A stretch of 64,000 nucleotides of DNA from Brevibacillus borstelensis (GTDB lineage Bacteria; Bacillota; Bacilli; Brevibacillales; Brevibacillaceae), in the NCBI RefSeq assembly GCF_003710865.1, contig NZ_RHHO01000031.1:62001-126000 (forward strand), written 5' to 3'. Shown one piece after another: positions 1 through 8,385 of this stretch. The stretch's first letter is position 1, and each line of letters opens with the position of its first letter. The position numbers and the translations under genes are program-made. Under the pieces are notes generated by a model that was not told where the DNA came from, did no database searches, and saw only the letters and a list, made by a program, of their open reading frames with translations.

Positions 1-27
1 ATGAATCCGCCCAATGGAGGGATACAG

Positions 28-516
28 ATGAGTACGAAAAAATGGCGCAATCCTTATGCCCCCATACCGAGTAAAAAGCTAAGCGATCAAATAACCGATG
101 TTTCTTTGGCTGTGACGCCAAAGAAAGTGGTGCAGCCAGTCGATCTCCGGACATCCGTATCAAAGATGCGCACCAATATCAAGGGGATCAGCAGCACGAT
201 CCGCCAAGTCGAAGAAACCATGGATACGCTTTACGGTGCCATGGAGATGTTTGAATCGATTGGCAAGCGCAGCGCCAAAGGAAACGCCACAGAAAAATCT
301 GTGGAAAGACCCGCAGACAGGCCCGTTTCCAAAAAACAAACCGCAGAGAGCAGCCAGGAACCTGAAACCGTGCGGGACGAAGCAGAAAACAGCGGATCAA
401 ACCCTTTGGCAAACATAGATATCGGACAGCTTCTGGGGCTTTTGCAATCTCCTCTCGTTCAAAACCTGCTGAGCCAGTCGACAAACGGCGCAGCAAAACG
501 AAAAAAAGAGGGATAA
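28..516 (+). CDS. hypothetical protein, low-complexity middle, hydrophobic C-terminus
   Basis: I do not recognise this 162-residue protein. The start is taken at the ATG at 28 because GGAGG lies at 16-20; the ATG at position 1 is in frame but its upstream is outside the window. The N-terminal half is basic with a predicted helical stretch around residues 45-75. Residues about 80-125 are rich in Glu, Ser, Lys and Pro and look disordered. The C-terminus has a short amphipathic or hydrophobic segment (DIGQLLGLLQ and following) and a basic tail. There is no signal peptide or membrane helix. The small size and composition resemble sporulation or coat-associated proteins, but that is only an impression. 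The stop codon lies inside a terminator hairpin. Confidence 0.6.
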   Translation: MSTKKWRNPYAPIPSKKLSDQITDVSLAVTPKKVVQPVDLRTSVSKMRTNIKGISSTIRQVEETMDTLYGAMEMFESIGKRSAKGNATEKSVERPADRPVSKKQTAESSQEPETVRDEAENSGSNPLANIDIGQLLGLLQSPLVQNLLSQSTNGAAKRKKEG

Positions 517-531
517 TCTCCCTCTTTTTTT
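501..531. terminator. bidirectional-looking terminator after the first gene
   Basis: The stem GAGGGA/TCCCTC (508-513 and 519-524) is flanked by seven A on the left and a T run on the right. It can serve the plus-strand gene and possibly transcription arriving from spoVIF. The hairpin includes the stop codon of the upstream gene. Confidence 0.8.
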
Positions 532-634
532 CTTGATCCTGCAGACCAGCCATGTCCCTGTAGAGCCATGATTGTTCCTAGTCATACTGTATGACATTTT
601 GTCAAGCATGCAACGGTCATAACCGCCCATTTCT

Positions 635-907
635 CTACGAGCGCAATAGTTTTGTAAGGGACTGGATGTCGTTTAGGCTGATCTCCTGATTGCGGAACAT
701 TTCCACGATCTTGTCTTCCCGCTCTTCATTCAAAGTCTTCCCACTCAGCGCTGCAAGCGAACGAATGATTTGACGCAGCTTGGTTTCATCCTCAAAGTCG
801 CTGCGCTGGAATTGACCGGCCAGCGAGCGCAATTTCCCTTCATCGACTTTATCTGAAGCCTGTTTTTGCAACCTCTCCAAAAAACGGCGAGAAATACTGT
901 TGCTCAT
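635..907 (-). CDS. spoVIF: SpoVIF-family sporulation protein
   Basis: This 90-residue soluble, charged protein resembles the SpoVIF family (stage VI sporulation protein F), which in B. subtilis acts in the mother cell on coat assembly and spore resistance. The recognisable part is the segment DFEDETKLRQIIRSL with the downstream GKTLNEEREDKIVEM block, residues about 37-75. The start ATG is preceded by AAGGAGGG at good spacing. A SigK-type promoter sits just upstream (947-974), which fits the known SigK control of spoVIF in B. subtilis. It lies 78 bp downstream of gpsA on the same strand but probably has its own late promoter. Family assignment is from memory of the motif pattern and is fairly, not fully, certain. 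Confidence 0.75.
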   Translation of the reverse strand: MSNSISRRFLERLQKQASDKVDEGKLRSLAGQFQRSDFEDETKLRQIIRSLAALSGKTLNEEREDKIVEMFRNQEISLNDIQSLTKLLRS

Positions 908-946
908 CGCTCAAAGCCCTCCTTGCAACATTTGGATTACACCATT

Positions 947-974
947 AACGTATGTGCAGGAGCCTAAAAAGGTG
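947..974 (-). promoter_or_regulatory. SigK-type promoter for spoVIF
   Basis: On the minus strand the -10 CATACGTTA (947-955) matches CATANNNTA exactly. The -35 CACC (971-974) matches the mACm consensus, with 16 bases between the AC and the -10. It lies about 40 bp before the spoVIF start. This is a pattern match only. Confidence 0.6.
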
Positions 975-985
975 AGCGAATCGGC

Positions 986-2014
986 TTAGATACTGTATGG
1001 GCCGAGGTATTCGTTTTCACGTGTGCGCCCGCGTCCCATCAATTCCTCCACTCCTTGCCGGGGGGAGGTTCCTTCAAACAAGATCCGGTATAAAACGTCC
1101 GTGATGGGCATGCTGACATTTTCCCGTCCCGCCAGCGCATAGGCAGCGTTGGTTGTCCGGACGCCTTCCACGACCATCCCCATTTGTTCCAACACCTGGT
1201 CAAGCGGCTTTCCTTGTCCAAGCAAATAGCCTGCCCGCCAATTTCGGCTGTGCTTGCTCGTGCACGTAACCACAAGATCGCCAATTCCGGCAAGACCGGC
1301 AAAGGTAAGCGGCATTGCTCCGAGCTGGATGCCCAGCCTCGTGATTTCCGCCAAGCCCCGCGTCAGCAATGCGGCTTTTGCATTGTCTCCGAACCCCAGT
1401 CCATCGGACATCCCCGCTCCGAGCGCAATGATGTTTTTGAGCGCCCCCGCAATTTCTGCCCCGACCATATCCGGATTGGTGTACACGCGGAAATAGTTGT
1501 TCATCAACAGGTCTTGGGCTCGCAGCATCTTTTCATCTGAAGCAGACGCTACCACTACTGTCGTCGGAGAGCGAAGAATCACTTCCTCGGCATGGCTGGG
1601 GCCGCTCAGCACGACCAGTCCGCTGGCGATCGATGCCGGCACTTCTTCACCGATCACCTCCGACATCCGTTTGAGCGTTTCCATCTCAAAGCCTTTGGTC
1701 GCATGAATCAGCAGTACGTCTGGTTCCAGGTAAGGCACCAGCTCACGCGTTACCTGCCGCATGGCATGCGACGGAACAGCCAGCAGGACGACTGGCTTCC
1801 CTTGCACCGCTTCCTTCATGTCTGTCGTCGCGACGATTTGCGGGGACAACCGAGCCTCCGGCAAATACTTTTCGTTTACGTGCAACGTATTTACTTTCTC
1901 AGCCAGCTTTGCATCCCGCATCCACAAAGTGACCTGATGGCCGTTGTATGCAAAAACGGATGCCAGCGCCGTTCCCCAACTTCCCGCACCTATGACTGCA
2001 ACTTGTAAACTCAA
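986..2014 (-). CDS. gpsA: glycerol-3-phosphate dehydrogenase [NAD(P)+]
   Basis: GpsA reduces dihydroxyacetone phosphate to sn-glycerol 3-phosphate, the backbone of membrane phospholipids. The 342-residue protein opens with a Rossmann motif GAGSWGTAL (residues 9-17). It keeps the SGPSHAEEV block and the catalytic-lysine segment GALKNIIALGAGM near residue 190. I place the start at the TTG at 2012-2014, because GGAGGGGG lies six to eight bases upstream and the product then has normal family length. The in-frame ATG at 2036-2038 adds eight residues and lacks a good ribosome site. It is followed directly upstream by plsY, which uses the product, so the two probably form one lipid-synthesis operon with der. 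Confidence 0.95.
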   Translation of the reverse strand: MSLQVAVIGAGSWGTALASVFAYNGHQVTLWMRDAKLAEKVNTLHVNEKYLPEARLSPQIVATTDMKEAVQGKPVVLLAVPSHAMRQVTRELVPYLEPDVLLIHATKGFEMETLKRMSEVIGEEVPASIASGLVVLSGPSHAEEVILRSPTTVVVASASDEKMLRAQDLLMNNYFRVYTNPDMVGAEIAGALKNIIALGAGMSDGLGFGDNAKAALLTRGLAEITRLGIQLGAMPLTFAGLAGIGDLVVTCTSKHSRNWRAGYLLGQGKPLDQVLEQMGMVVEGVRTTNAAYALAGRENVSMPITDVLYRILFEGTSPRQGVEELMGRGRTRENEYLGPYSI

Positions 2015-2049
2015 TAGTTCCCCCTCCACACTACACATTGTTTCGGAAC

Positions 2050-2655
2050 TTACTTAAACGGGCGCTGGGCAGATTCCCCCAGCCTTCGTTCCTTGCCTGA
2101 GAGAAGATTTCGGATATTACTGTAATGACGAATGTAAGCGAAAATAGCGAGTACGGTACTCACCCATATAAAGGCAGGTTCCTTGGCAAATACGTATAGA
2201 AAAATTGGAAGCATCGTCACCAACACGAGTGAACCAAGGGAAACGTATCGCGTAATCGCAATAACAATAATCGTAATAATGCCCGAAATCAGAAAGGCAA
2301 GCGGAGAAAAGCCGAATGCCACCCCAACGGTTGTGGCAATCCCCTTTCCTCCGCGGAATCCGAAAAAGACAGGCCAATTGTGTCCAATGATGGCAAACAA
2401 ACCGGACAAAGCGTACGCCAGTGCATTCCCATCAGTCAACAAATGGGTAAGTCCCATTGCGGCCAGACCTTTCAAAGCATCCAATACCAGCACGGTGACA
2501 GCGGGTCCTTTCCCCAGGACACGCAGCGTGTTGGTAGCGCCGGCATTGCCGCTGCCGTGAGAACGTATATCGATACCCGCGATTTTTTTGGCAATGAGGT
2601 AACTGAAGCTGACTGATCCGATCAAATAGCTGATCAGCAAGGACAAATACACCAT
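2050..2655 (-). CDS. plsY: glycerol-3-phosphate acyltransferase PlsY
   Basis: PlsY transfers an acyl group from acyl phosphate to glycerol 3-phosphate in the membrane, giving lysophosphatidate. The 201-residue protein has about five membrane helices. It keeps the three cytoplasmic motifs: SHGSGNAGATN (residues about 33-43), GHNWPVFFGFRGGKGIATT (about 90-108) and RYVSLGSL (about 140-147). The ATG start follows GGGAGAGG. It lies between der and gpsA on the same strand, with 35 bp to gpsA, an arrangement also seen in other Firmicutes that places both early steps of phosphatidate synthesis together. Nothing in it looks unusual. Confidence 0.95.
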   Translation of the reverse strand: MVYLSLLISYLIGSVSFSYLIAKKIAGIDIRSHGSGNAGATNTLRVLGKGPAVTVLVLDALKGLAAMGLTHLLTDGNALAYALSGLFAIIGHNWPVFFGFRGGKGIATTVGVAFGFSPLAFLISGIITIIVIAITRYVSLGSLVLVTMLPIFLYVFAKEPAFIWVSTVLAIFAYIRHYSNIRNLLSGKERRLGESAQRPFK

Positions 2656-2670
2656 GGTCGTTTCCTCTCC

Positions 2671-3984
2671 CTATGTTTTTTTGCGCGTCCAGATACGAAT
2701 CGGCGTTCCCTCAAAGACAAACGCTTCTCGTATTTTGTTTTCTATGTAACGCTCATAGGAGAAATGCATGAGTTCCGGATCGTTGACAAATAGGATGAAA
2801 GTAGGCGGTTTGACCGTCGCCTGTGTCGCATAGTTGATTTTAAGGCGTTTCCCGCGGTCTGAAGGCGGCGGCGTCATGATTGTCGCATCGGTAATCAGGT
2901 CATTGAGAACCGATGTAGGCACCCGCATCGAATGGGCTTCCGCCACTTGGTTTACCTTTGGCAGGATGGTGTGAACACGTTGCTTCGTCTTCGCCGACAC
3001 ATACAGGATCGGAGCGTAGTCGAGGTATTTAAACTCTTCGCGGATCAGCTCGGTAAAGCGGTTCATCGTTTTGTCGTCTTTTTCGAGCGCATCCCATTTG
3101 TTCACGAGGATAATGACGGCACGTCCCGCTTCATGGGCATATCCGGCAATCTTTTTGTCCTGCTCAATGATTCCTTCTTCCCCGTTCAAAACGACCAATA
3201 CCACGTCAGATTCCTCAATGGCACGCATAGCGCGCATCACACTGTATTTTTCCGTGGTCTCGTACACTTTTCCGCGCTTGCGCATACCTGCCGTATCCAC
3301 AAGCACATACTGCTGTCCGTCGCGTTCGAACGGAGTATCAATCGCATCCCGCGTAGTTCCGGCAACATCGCTGACAATGACGCGTTCTTCACCGAGAATG
3401 GCGTTCGTCAAAGAAGACTTGCCCACATTCGGGCGCCCGATGATCGAGACGCGGATGACGTCGTCGGCCTGATCTTCTTCCTCTTTTGCAGGGAAATGAC
3501 GGACCACTTCCTCCAGCACGTCTCCGAGTCCCAAACCATGGCTGCCGGATACGGGAAACGGCTCTCCAAGCCCCAACGTATAGAAATCGTAAATCTCCGC
3601 TCGCATCTCCGGATTGTCTACCTTATTTACGGCCAATACGACGGGTTTTCCCGTGCGGTTCAGCATGCGCGCAAGCTCCAGATCGGCGTCTGTCGCACCA
3701 GTACGGCTGTCTGCGATCATGATGATGACGTCCGCCTCATCGATGGCAAGCTCCGCCTGATGGCGCATTTGCGTCAAAATCTCGTCGGTCTCGCCGAACT
3801 CAATACCTCCCGTGTCAATCACGTGAAAATATTGATCCAGCCATTCCCCTTTCCCGTACAAACGGTCCCGGGTAACGCCTGGCTTGTCCTCTACAATGGC
3901 AATACGTTCACCGACCAATCGATTAAATATCGTGGATTTGCCCACGTTGGGTCTCCCCACAATGGCTACCACTGGCAATCCCAT
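2671..3984 (-). CDS. der: ribosome-associated GTPase Der (EngA)
   Basis: Der is an essential GTPase with two tandem GTPase domains, required for 50S ribosomal subunit assembly. Both P-loops read GRPNVGKS, near residues 8-15 and 184-191. Each domain has its DTxG switch (DTGGIEF and [10 protein letters not shown]) and NKxD motif (NKVD and NKWD). The C-terminal KH-like domain ends in a basic tail. Length is 437 residues, the usual size. I prefer the ATG at 3984, giving the family-typical [10 protein letters not shown] start, over an in-frame GTG 12 bases upstream that overlaps the purine-rich ribosome site. The gene heads the der-plsY-gpsA run. Confidence 0.96.
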   Translation of the reverse strand: MGLPVVAIVGRPNVGKSTIFNRLVGERIAIVEDKPGVTRDRLYGKGEWLDQYFHVIDTGGIEFGETDEILTQMRHQAELAIDEADVIIMIADSRTGATDADLELARMLNRTGKPVVLAVNKVDNPEMRAEIYDFYTLGLGEPFPVSGSHGLGLGDVLEEVVRHFPAKEEEDQADDVIRVSIIGRPNVGKSSLTNAILGEERVIVSDVAGTTRDAIDTPFERDGQQYVLVDTAGMRKRGKVYETTEKYSVMRAMRAIEESDVVLVVLNGEEGIIEQDKKIAGYAHEAGRAVIILVNKWDALEKDDKTMNRFTELIREEFKYLDYAPILYVSAKTKQRVHTILPKVNQVAEAHSMRVPTSVLNDLITDATIMTPPPSDRGKRLKINYATQATVKPPTFILFVNDPELMHFSYERYIENKIREAFVFEGTPIRIWTRKKT

Positions 3985-4038
3985 AGTTGACAACACTCTC
4001 TCTCGTATCTGTTTTTAACTAGACAATCATACCACACA

Positions 4039-4221
4039 CTACTTGTGACTCACAATGACCAGGGTATCATCATTCAATTCGTGGACCATCGCATCCAAAA
4101 TTTTTTCCAGAACAAAGGCTGTCTTCTGCAGACTTTCCTTGTCCTCTACTGCGAAAATGGGGGCTCCGCCTGCTACTTGCTCTTTCTTCATCGTAACGAT
4201 GGCCATGATCTTACCCGCCAT
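4039..4221 (-). CDS. small YIEGIA-associated protein (capping-type subunit)
   Basis: This 60-residue soluble protein starts at an ATG with GGAGGGAGG upstream and overlaps the end of the YIEGIA gene by 11 bp, so the two are translationally linked. Small proteins at this place next to YIEGIA proteins are named in public annotation as a capping-complex subunit for YIEGIA; I assign it by position and size. It has a predicted alpha/beta pattern with two beta-like strands (MAIVTMKK and TLVIVSHK) around a helix. No catalytic motif is visible. Its role is not established, and a function in sporulation is inferred from the company it keeps. Confidence 0.7.
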   Translation of the reverse strand: MAGKIMAIVTMKKEQVAGGAPIFAVEDKESLQKTAFVLEKILDAMVHELNDDTLVIVSHK

Positions 4222-5128
4222 GAGCGCCTCCCTCCGCCGCAGCAGGCGATTCCAGCGGCTTTCGGAACACGCTTTCCAAAATCGGCACAGACTCAATGAC
4301 GATTTTTGCCCGCTCCTGATCCATGACCTGCGGCAGCAAAAATACGCCCAGCCGACCACTAGCCAAATCTCTCTTGATTAAAGGGGTCAGGGATGGCTCT
4401 CCCTCGTCCGTGAACAGGCCCATCTGAACAGCAACGTCATGCAAAATAGCCTGGCGCTGGCCCGGGTGCGCAATCGTAACGCTGGCATTCGCGTCTTTCG
4501 GTACAAGGATAAATCCCAGCCCCTGCTTCTTGATGACGTCCTGTGCATCTCGAAGTCCGACGTTCATGATATAGATATCGCCGACATACAAATCCTTTCC
4601 GTCGACTCGCACCTCCGCGGGAACGACATCGACGATATGGGACAAGTTCTTGCCTGATTTCAGCCACCGGGAGACCAGCAAAGTACCGATACCCGCCAAA
4701 ACACCGCCCCACCAGTCGAACAGGACCGTTGCAAAGGTCGTCAGCAGGGAAGTGAAGATAACCAAATAGTTTCTTCCCTCGAACACCATCGCAATACCTT
4801 CGATATAGGGACCTCCGCGGGGGATCAGCTCCCTCTTGTCGATCTCCGTCAAAGTAGTGCGTTCCATGTTGCGCACATCGCGAAACTGCTGGGCAGCAAC
4901 CGTTAAAAAGGTTACCGCCGTATAATCCTGCTTTAGCAGCGAGGGAACTGCAAGAGCGCCGAGAGCAGAAGCAATGACTCCCAGAGAAACGTGTATAATC
5001 TTGCCGTGCGGATAGGTGGGGTACTGCCGATAATCCGTTTGCAACAGGTATATGCGGCAAACGATCCCGAATCCAAAGCCAAGCGAGAGCGGAATTACAT
5101 ATTCATTGGAGAGCAGTTCTTGAAACAA
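4211..5128 (-). CDS. YIEGIA family sporulation-associated membrane protein
   Basis: The 305-residue protein carries the diagnostic sequence YIEGIA at about residues 107-112, after which the family is named. There are membrane segments near the N-terminus (about 10-28 and 45-65), and a pair around residues 120-155. The C-terminal half is soluble and contains a segment on spore-type ligand binding that I cannot name. The start is a TTG at 5126-5128 preceded by AGGTGA; no closer ATG fits. It lies six bases after the YphA-like gene and overlaps the small capping-type gene, so the three appear to be one operon. The family is confined to spore formers as far as I know, but its molecular role is not described. 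Confidence 0.8.
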   Translation of the reverse strand: MFQELLSNEYVIPLSLGFGFGIVCRIYLLQTDYRQYPTYPHGKIIHVSLGVIASALGALAVPSLLKQDYTAVTFLTVAAQQFRDVRNMERTTLTEIDKRELIPRGGPYIEGIAMVFEGRNYLVIFTSLLTTFATVLFDWWGGVLAGIGTLLVSRWLKSGKNLSHIVDVVPAEVRVDGKDLYVGDIYIMNVGLRDAQDVIKKQGLGFILVPKDANASVTIAHPGQRQAILHDVAVQMGLFTDEGEPSLTPLIKRDLASGRLGVFLLPQVMDQERAKIVIESVPILESVFRKPLESPAAAEGGAHGG

Positions 5129-5134
5129 TGAGCA

Positions 5135-5773
5135 TCACCTGTTCGTGTCTGAATTGGAAGTCTTCCTCCCCCCAAACCGGAAGAGCATTCTCGCCATCGC
5201 CCAGCCGCCGGCGCATACTCCCCACAAGGAAATTGCGCTCCACAACAAATCGTGCGCATACTCGTTGCCAATTTGACAGGAGCCAGTCAGCTTCCACTCA
5301 TAAAGCGAATACAGCAAATCGCTTAGAGGCAAGGAGAGGAGCAGCAAGAACATCTGGGTTAGGCTTGAACGACTCACTGTCAAAGCGGCAAAAACAGCAC
5401 ATACAGGCACCATCCACCTTACATCCCAGACGGCGAGCACCGGATCTGTAAAGAGCAGCCAGCGAAACCAAAACAGCGCTATCCCGATACATCCGCCGAT
5501 GATCACGTAGATTCTCTTCCGCCCGTGCTGCTGGTTCGAATACAGCCAACCGGCGCACAGAAAGGGCAGGATCGCTCCACTGACGCTGACGCGAATAGCC
5601 GGAAAAAAGGAGAGCTGCCAGCTGACGAACGTGCAGACGAGAAAAAGGGTCACTACAGCCAACGCACCAGCTCTCTTGATCCCCCAGCGGTGAAAAACTC
5701 CGTCGCAGACACCCATCCATATCAGACAGAGGAAGCACCACTGGATGAGGATCGCTAGCGTTCCATCGTTCAT
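5135..5773 (-). CDS. YphA-like multi-spanning membrane protein
   Basis: The protein has 212 residues and about six membrane helices with short loops and no catalytic signature. Its place between the der side and fni, and its size, match B. subtilis YphA (about 199 residues), a membrane protein of unknown function. I chose the second ATG (5771-5773), which has GAGGG at eight bases, over the ATG two codons upstream, which overlaps the ribosome site. It leads directly into the YIEGIA gene with a six-base gap. The short tail after the last helix is basic. The assignment to YphA is by synteny more than by motif. Confidence 0.65.
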   Translation of the reverse strand: MNDGTLAILIQWCFLCLIWMGVCDGVFHRWGIKRAGALAVVTLFLVCTFVSWQLSFFPAIRVSVSGAILPFLCAGWLYSNQQHGRKRIYVIIGGCIGIALFWFRWLLFTDPVLAVWDVRWMVPVCAVFAALTVSRSSLTQMFLLLLSLPLSDLLYSLYEWKLTGSCQIGNEYAHDLLWSAISLWGVCAGGWAMARMLFRFGGRKTSNSDTNR

Positions 5774-5837
5774 GTCCATCTCCCTCTAGATGCGGTTGTC
5801 TTCCCCAAGTATGCCTCATTTTTCATCCTTTCATGAA

Positions 5838-6908
5838 TCAGGAATCTCGCTTGCCCAGTCTTTTCCTCGCATATTTTTCAGGCGCTATTCCGCGCAGGCG
5901 AGCACGCTCTGCCGTTCTGCCTGTGATCATTACCGTCACCTGCTGCAGTTCGTTGATCGAGGCTGCTCCCAGTGCTGTCATGGCCACGCGGATCTGATGA
6001 TGCCAGAGGTCGACGGTCGCCAGGCACTCCTCTATGGAAACCGTCTGAACAAGACGCAAAAAAGAACCGGCCATGCCAACGGCGGACGCTCCCAGAGCAA
6101 TGGCTTTGACAGCGTCAAGCCCATGACGAATGCCTCCCGAGGCAATAAAAGTGATTCCCCTTGATTGAAGCTCGGCCGATTCCAACAGACTCTCCGGTGT
6201 TGTAAAGCCCCAATCCTCGAACATGAACATCGGCGTGTGATGGCGTCTGTTCTCAACTTTGGCAAAGTTGGTACCTCCCCTGCCCCCTACATCCAGGAGG
6301 GTGATACCGGCATCTGCGAGTTTTTCCATGCTTTCTGCAGACATGCCAAACCCTACTTCCTTTACGATCACCGGGACCCCAACGTGCTCCTTGATGCGCC
6401 TGATGTTATCGAGATAACCTCGGAAGTCACGGTCTCCTTCCGGCATCAGGAGTTCTTGCATGACATTGAGGTGAATCTGAAGGCCATTTGCTTCAATCAT
6501 CTCCACTGCTTGTACTGCTTGTTCAACAGTTGCTTCCGCACCCAGGTTGGCAAACACCATCCCTTTCGGATTTTCACGCCGGACAACCTGGTAGCTTTCT
6601 CTGACGGCAGGATCGCGCAACGCCGCCATTTGTGACCCCACTGCCATCGCCAACCCTCTTTCGCGGGCGATGACCGCAAGCTTCTGATTGATTGCGGTGA
6701 CCGCAGGAGCACCCCCGGTCATGGCATTTATCAGCAAGGGAGAAGAAAGCTGGAGGGGAGGCAGTGATGCAGCAAGATTGCAGTTACCATAAGATATATT
6801 CGGTAAACTATTTGGCGCAAAGGATATGTCATCCCAGATACTGCTTTCTTCCTCTCTCGTTTCTAATGCAAATTGTATATGGTCCATTTTCCGACGCGAA
6901 CGATCCAT
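5838..6908 (-). CDS. fni: type 2 isopentenyl-diphosphate delta-isomerase
   Basis: Fni interconverts isopentenyl and dimethylallyl diphosphate using reduced FMN and a divalent metal. The 356-residue TIM-barrel protein has the N-terminal RKMDHIQ segment, the FMN-contacting NAMTGG motif near residue 61, the LHLNVMQE stretch (about 145-152) and the GGRGGTNF loop near residue 208. The later SGGIRHGLD segment binds the phosphate of FMN. The ATG start follows GGAGG at six bases. It sits between yphA and the S1-domain gene as in B. subtilis. An S1-gene terminator lies immediately upstream, so fni probably has its own promoter or depends on read-through. Confidence 0.95.
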   Translation of the reverse strand: MDRSRRKMDHIQFALETREEESSIWDDISFAPNSLPNISYGNCNLAASLPPLQLSSPLLINAMTGGAPAVTAINQKLAVIARERGLAMAVGSQMAALRDPAVRESYQVVRRENPKGMVFANLGAEATVEQAVQAVEMIEANGLQIHLNVMQELLMPEGDRDFRGYLDNIRRIKEHVGVPVIVKEVGFGMSAESMEKLADAGITLLDVGGRGGTNFAKVENRRHHTPMFMFEDWGFTTPESLLESAELQSRGITFIASGGIRHGLDAVKAIALGASAVGMAGSFLRLVQTVSIEECLATVDLWHHQIRVAMTALGAASINELQQVTVMITGRTAERARLRGIAPEKYARKRLGKRDS

Positions 6909-6929
6909 GGATTACCTCCGTATCTACAG

Positions 6930-6962
6930 AAAAAGGGACACGCCTATGCGCATCCCCTTTTA
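6930..6962 (-). terminator. terminator after the S1-domain gene
   Basis: On the minus strand AAAAGGGGATGCGC pairs imperfectly with GCGTGTCCCTTTTT around a four-base loop and ends in a T run. It begins four bases after the stop codon of the ypfD homologue. Confidence 0.75.
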
Positions 6963-6965
6963 TTC

Positions 6966-8138
6966 TTACTTCAGTTTATCTTTCAGGTCTCCAAACAGTT
7001 CTCCCAGCGTCACACCCAAAGGTTGATTGTTCTCTTGCTGGAACTGCTGCTGTTCGCGCTTGCTCGCACGCTCTGCCTGCTCTACACGATCTTCTTCAAC
7101 GGCACGAATGCTGAGACTGATGCGCTGCTCTTTCGGCACCACATCCAGGATTTTCACCTGAACCTCTTGGCCTTCCTTCAGCACCTCACCTGGAGTCGCT
7201 ACCCGTCGGTTCGCGATTTGGGAGATATGGACGAGGCCTTCGATCCCTGGCGCCACTTCTACAAATGCTCCAAAGGAGACGAGGCGTTTTACCGTACCGG
7301 AGACCACATCGCCAGCTTTGAATTTCTCAGCGGCTTCTGCCCAAGGTCCCGGCTGCGTTTCCTTGATGCTGAGGCTGATCCGTTCGTTTTCCTTGTCAAC
7401 CTTCAGAACCTTCACCTTTACTTTGTCGCCTTCTTTGACGACATCAGAAGGCTTGTCGACACGGTTCCAGGCCAACTCGGATACGTGTACCAGTCCGTCA
7501 ACTCCGCCGATGTCAACGAATACGCCAAAATCAGTCATTCGCTGCACGGTACCTTCCAGTACCTGACCGGGCTGCAGTTGATCCAAAACAGCGCTCTTCT
7601 GCTGTTTCGCCTCGTCCTCCAAAACCGCTTTATGGGAGAGGATTACCTTATTCTTTTCTTTATCCATTTCGACAACCTTCAAGCGAAGGTTTTTGCCCTT
7701 GTACTCGCTGAAATCTTCAACAAAGTGACGCTCAACCATGGAGGCAGGGATAAAACCGCGCACCCCTACATCTACGACGAGACCGCCTTTGACGATTTCC
7801 TTTACAACGGCTTCAATTACTTCGCCAGAAGCCATTTTTTGCTCCAGATCGCTCCAAGAAGTTTCCATGGCAACAGCCTTTTTGGAGACAACCAGTTCTT
7901 CTTTTTCATCGTTGAGCTTGATTACCTTTACATCGAATGTGTCCCCTACCGAAACGACATCGGACACCTTTTCCACGTGCAGCGGAGAAAGTTCGCTGAT
8001 CGGAATCAGCCCGTCGTATTTGTAGCCGACGTCTACCAATGCCTGTTTTTCCTCCACCTTGGTAACCGTAGCCTTAACTACATCACCCACGGAAATCACT
8101 GTTGCATCCGTCAGGCTTACGTTGCTTTCTTCCATCAT
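6966..8138 (-). CDS. ypfD: ribosomal protein S1-like RNA-binding protein (YpfD)
   Basis: The 390-residue protein is built of four S1 (OB-fold) RNA-binding repeats, at roughly residues 17-85, 102-168, 185-255 and 272-342. Each shows the strand pattern ending in a GLIPISEL-, GFIPASM-, GLVHVSEL- or GLVHISQ-type motif. The C-terminal tail is charged and Gln-rich. Bacillus homologues (YpfD) are often labelled rpsA, but are shorter than the six-repeat E. coli S1 and are not strictly equivalent. The start is the first ATG of a pair at 8133-8138, eight bases after GGAGG; an in-frame upstream start has no ribosome site. It has its own terminator. Confidence 0.9.
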   Translation of the reverse strand: MMEESNVSLTDATVISVGDVVKATVTKVEEKQALVDVGYKYDGLIPISELSPLHVEKVSDVVSVGDTFDVKVIKLNDEKEELVVSKKAVAMETSWSDLEQKMASGEVIEAVVKEIVKGGLVVDVGVRGFIPASMVERHFVEDFSEYKGKNLRLKVVEMDKEKNKVILSHKAVLEDEAKQQKSAVLDQLQPGQVLEGTVQRMTDFGVFVDIGGVDGLVHVSELAWNRVDKPSDVVKEGDKVKVKVLKVDKENERISLSIKETQPGPWAEAAEKFKAGDVVSGTVKRLVSFGAFVEVAPGIEGLVHISQIANRRVATPGEVLKEGQEVQVKILDVVPKEQRISLSIRAVEEDRVEQAERASKREQQQFQQENNQPLGVTLGELFGDLKDKLK

Positions 8139-8385
8139 GAGTAAAACCTCCTTCGATACCATCAAGTCCCAAGCGTCTATTTAGAGGCTGTTTAAAAAGC
8201 GAGGCAACCAAAATTTTGCATGATTGCAGGAAACAGACTGTCATCCAGCCGGTTACTCCTCCTTTTTAAACCTCCACTGTATAAGAACCGGGAACATGTA
8301 TATTTGCAACTGACGCCAAATGGCTGACAGTTAGCTGACAAGCCAGGAAGTTCCAGCAAAGTTAGTATTCTACCCTTTGCTGTTT

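Noticed and set aside
6873..8144. 423-codon open frame on the plus strand
   Set aside because: It is fully antisense to the four-repeat S1-domain gene, has no ribosome site, and its composition is that of a mirror of a conserved gene.
8175..8330. GC/AT mixed spacer with AGGCTGTTTAAAAAGC as an insertion-sequence end
   Set aside because: No transposase, no matching inverted copy and no target duplication could be seen.
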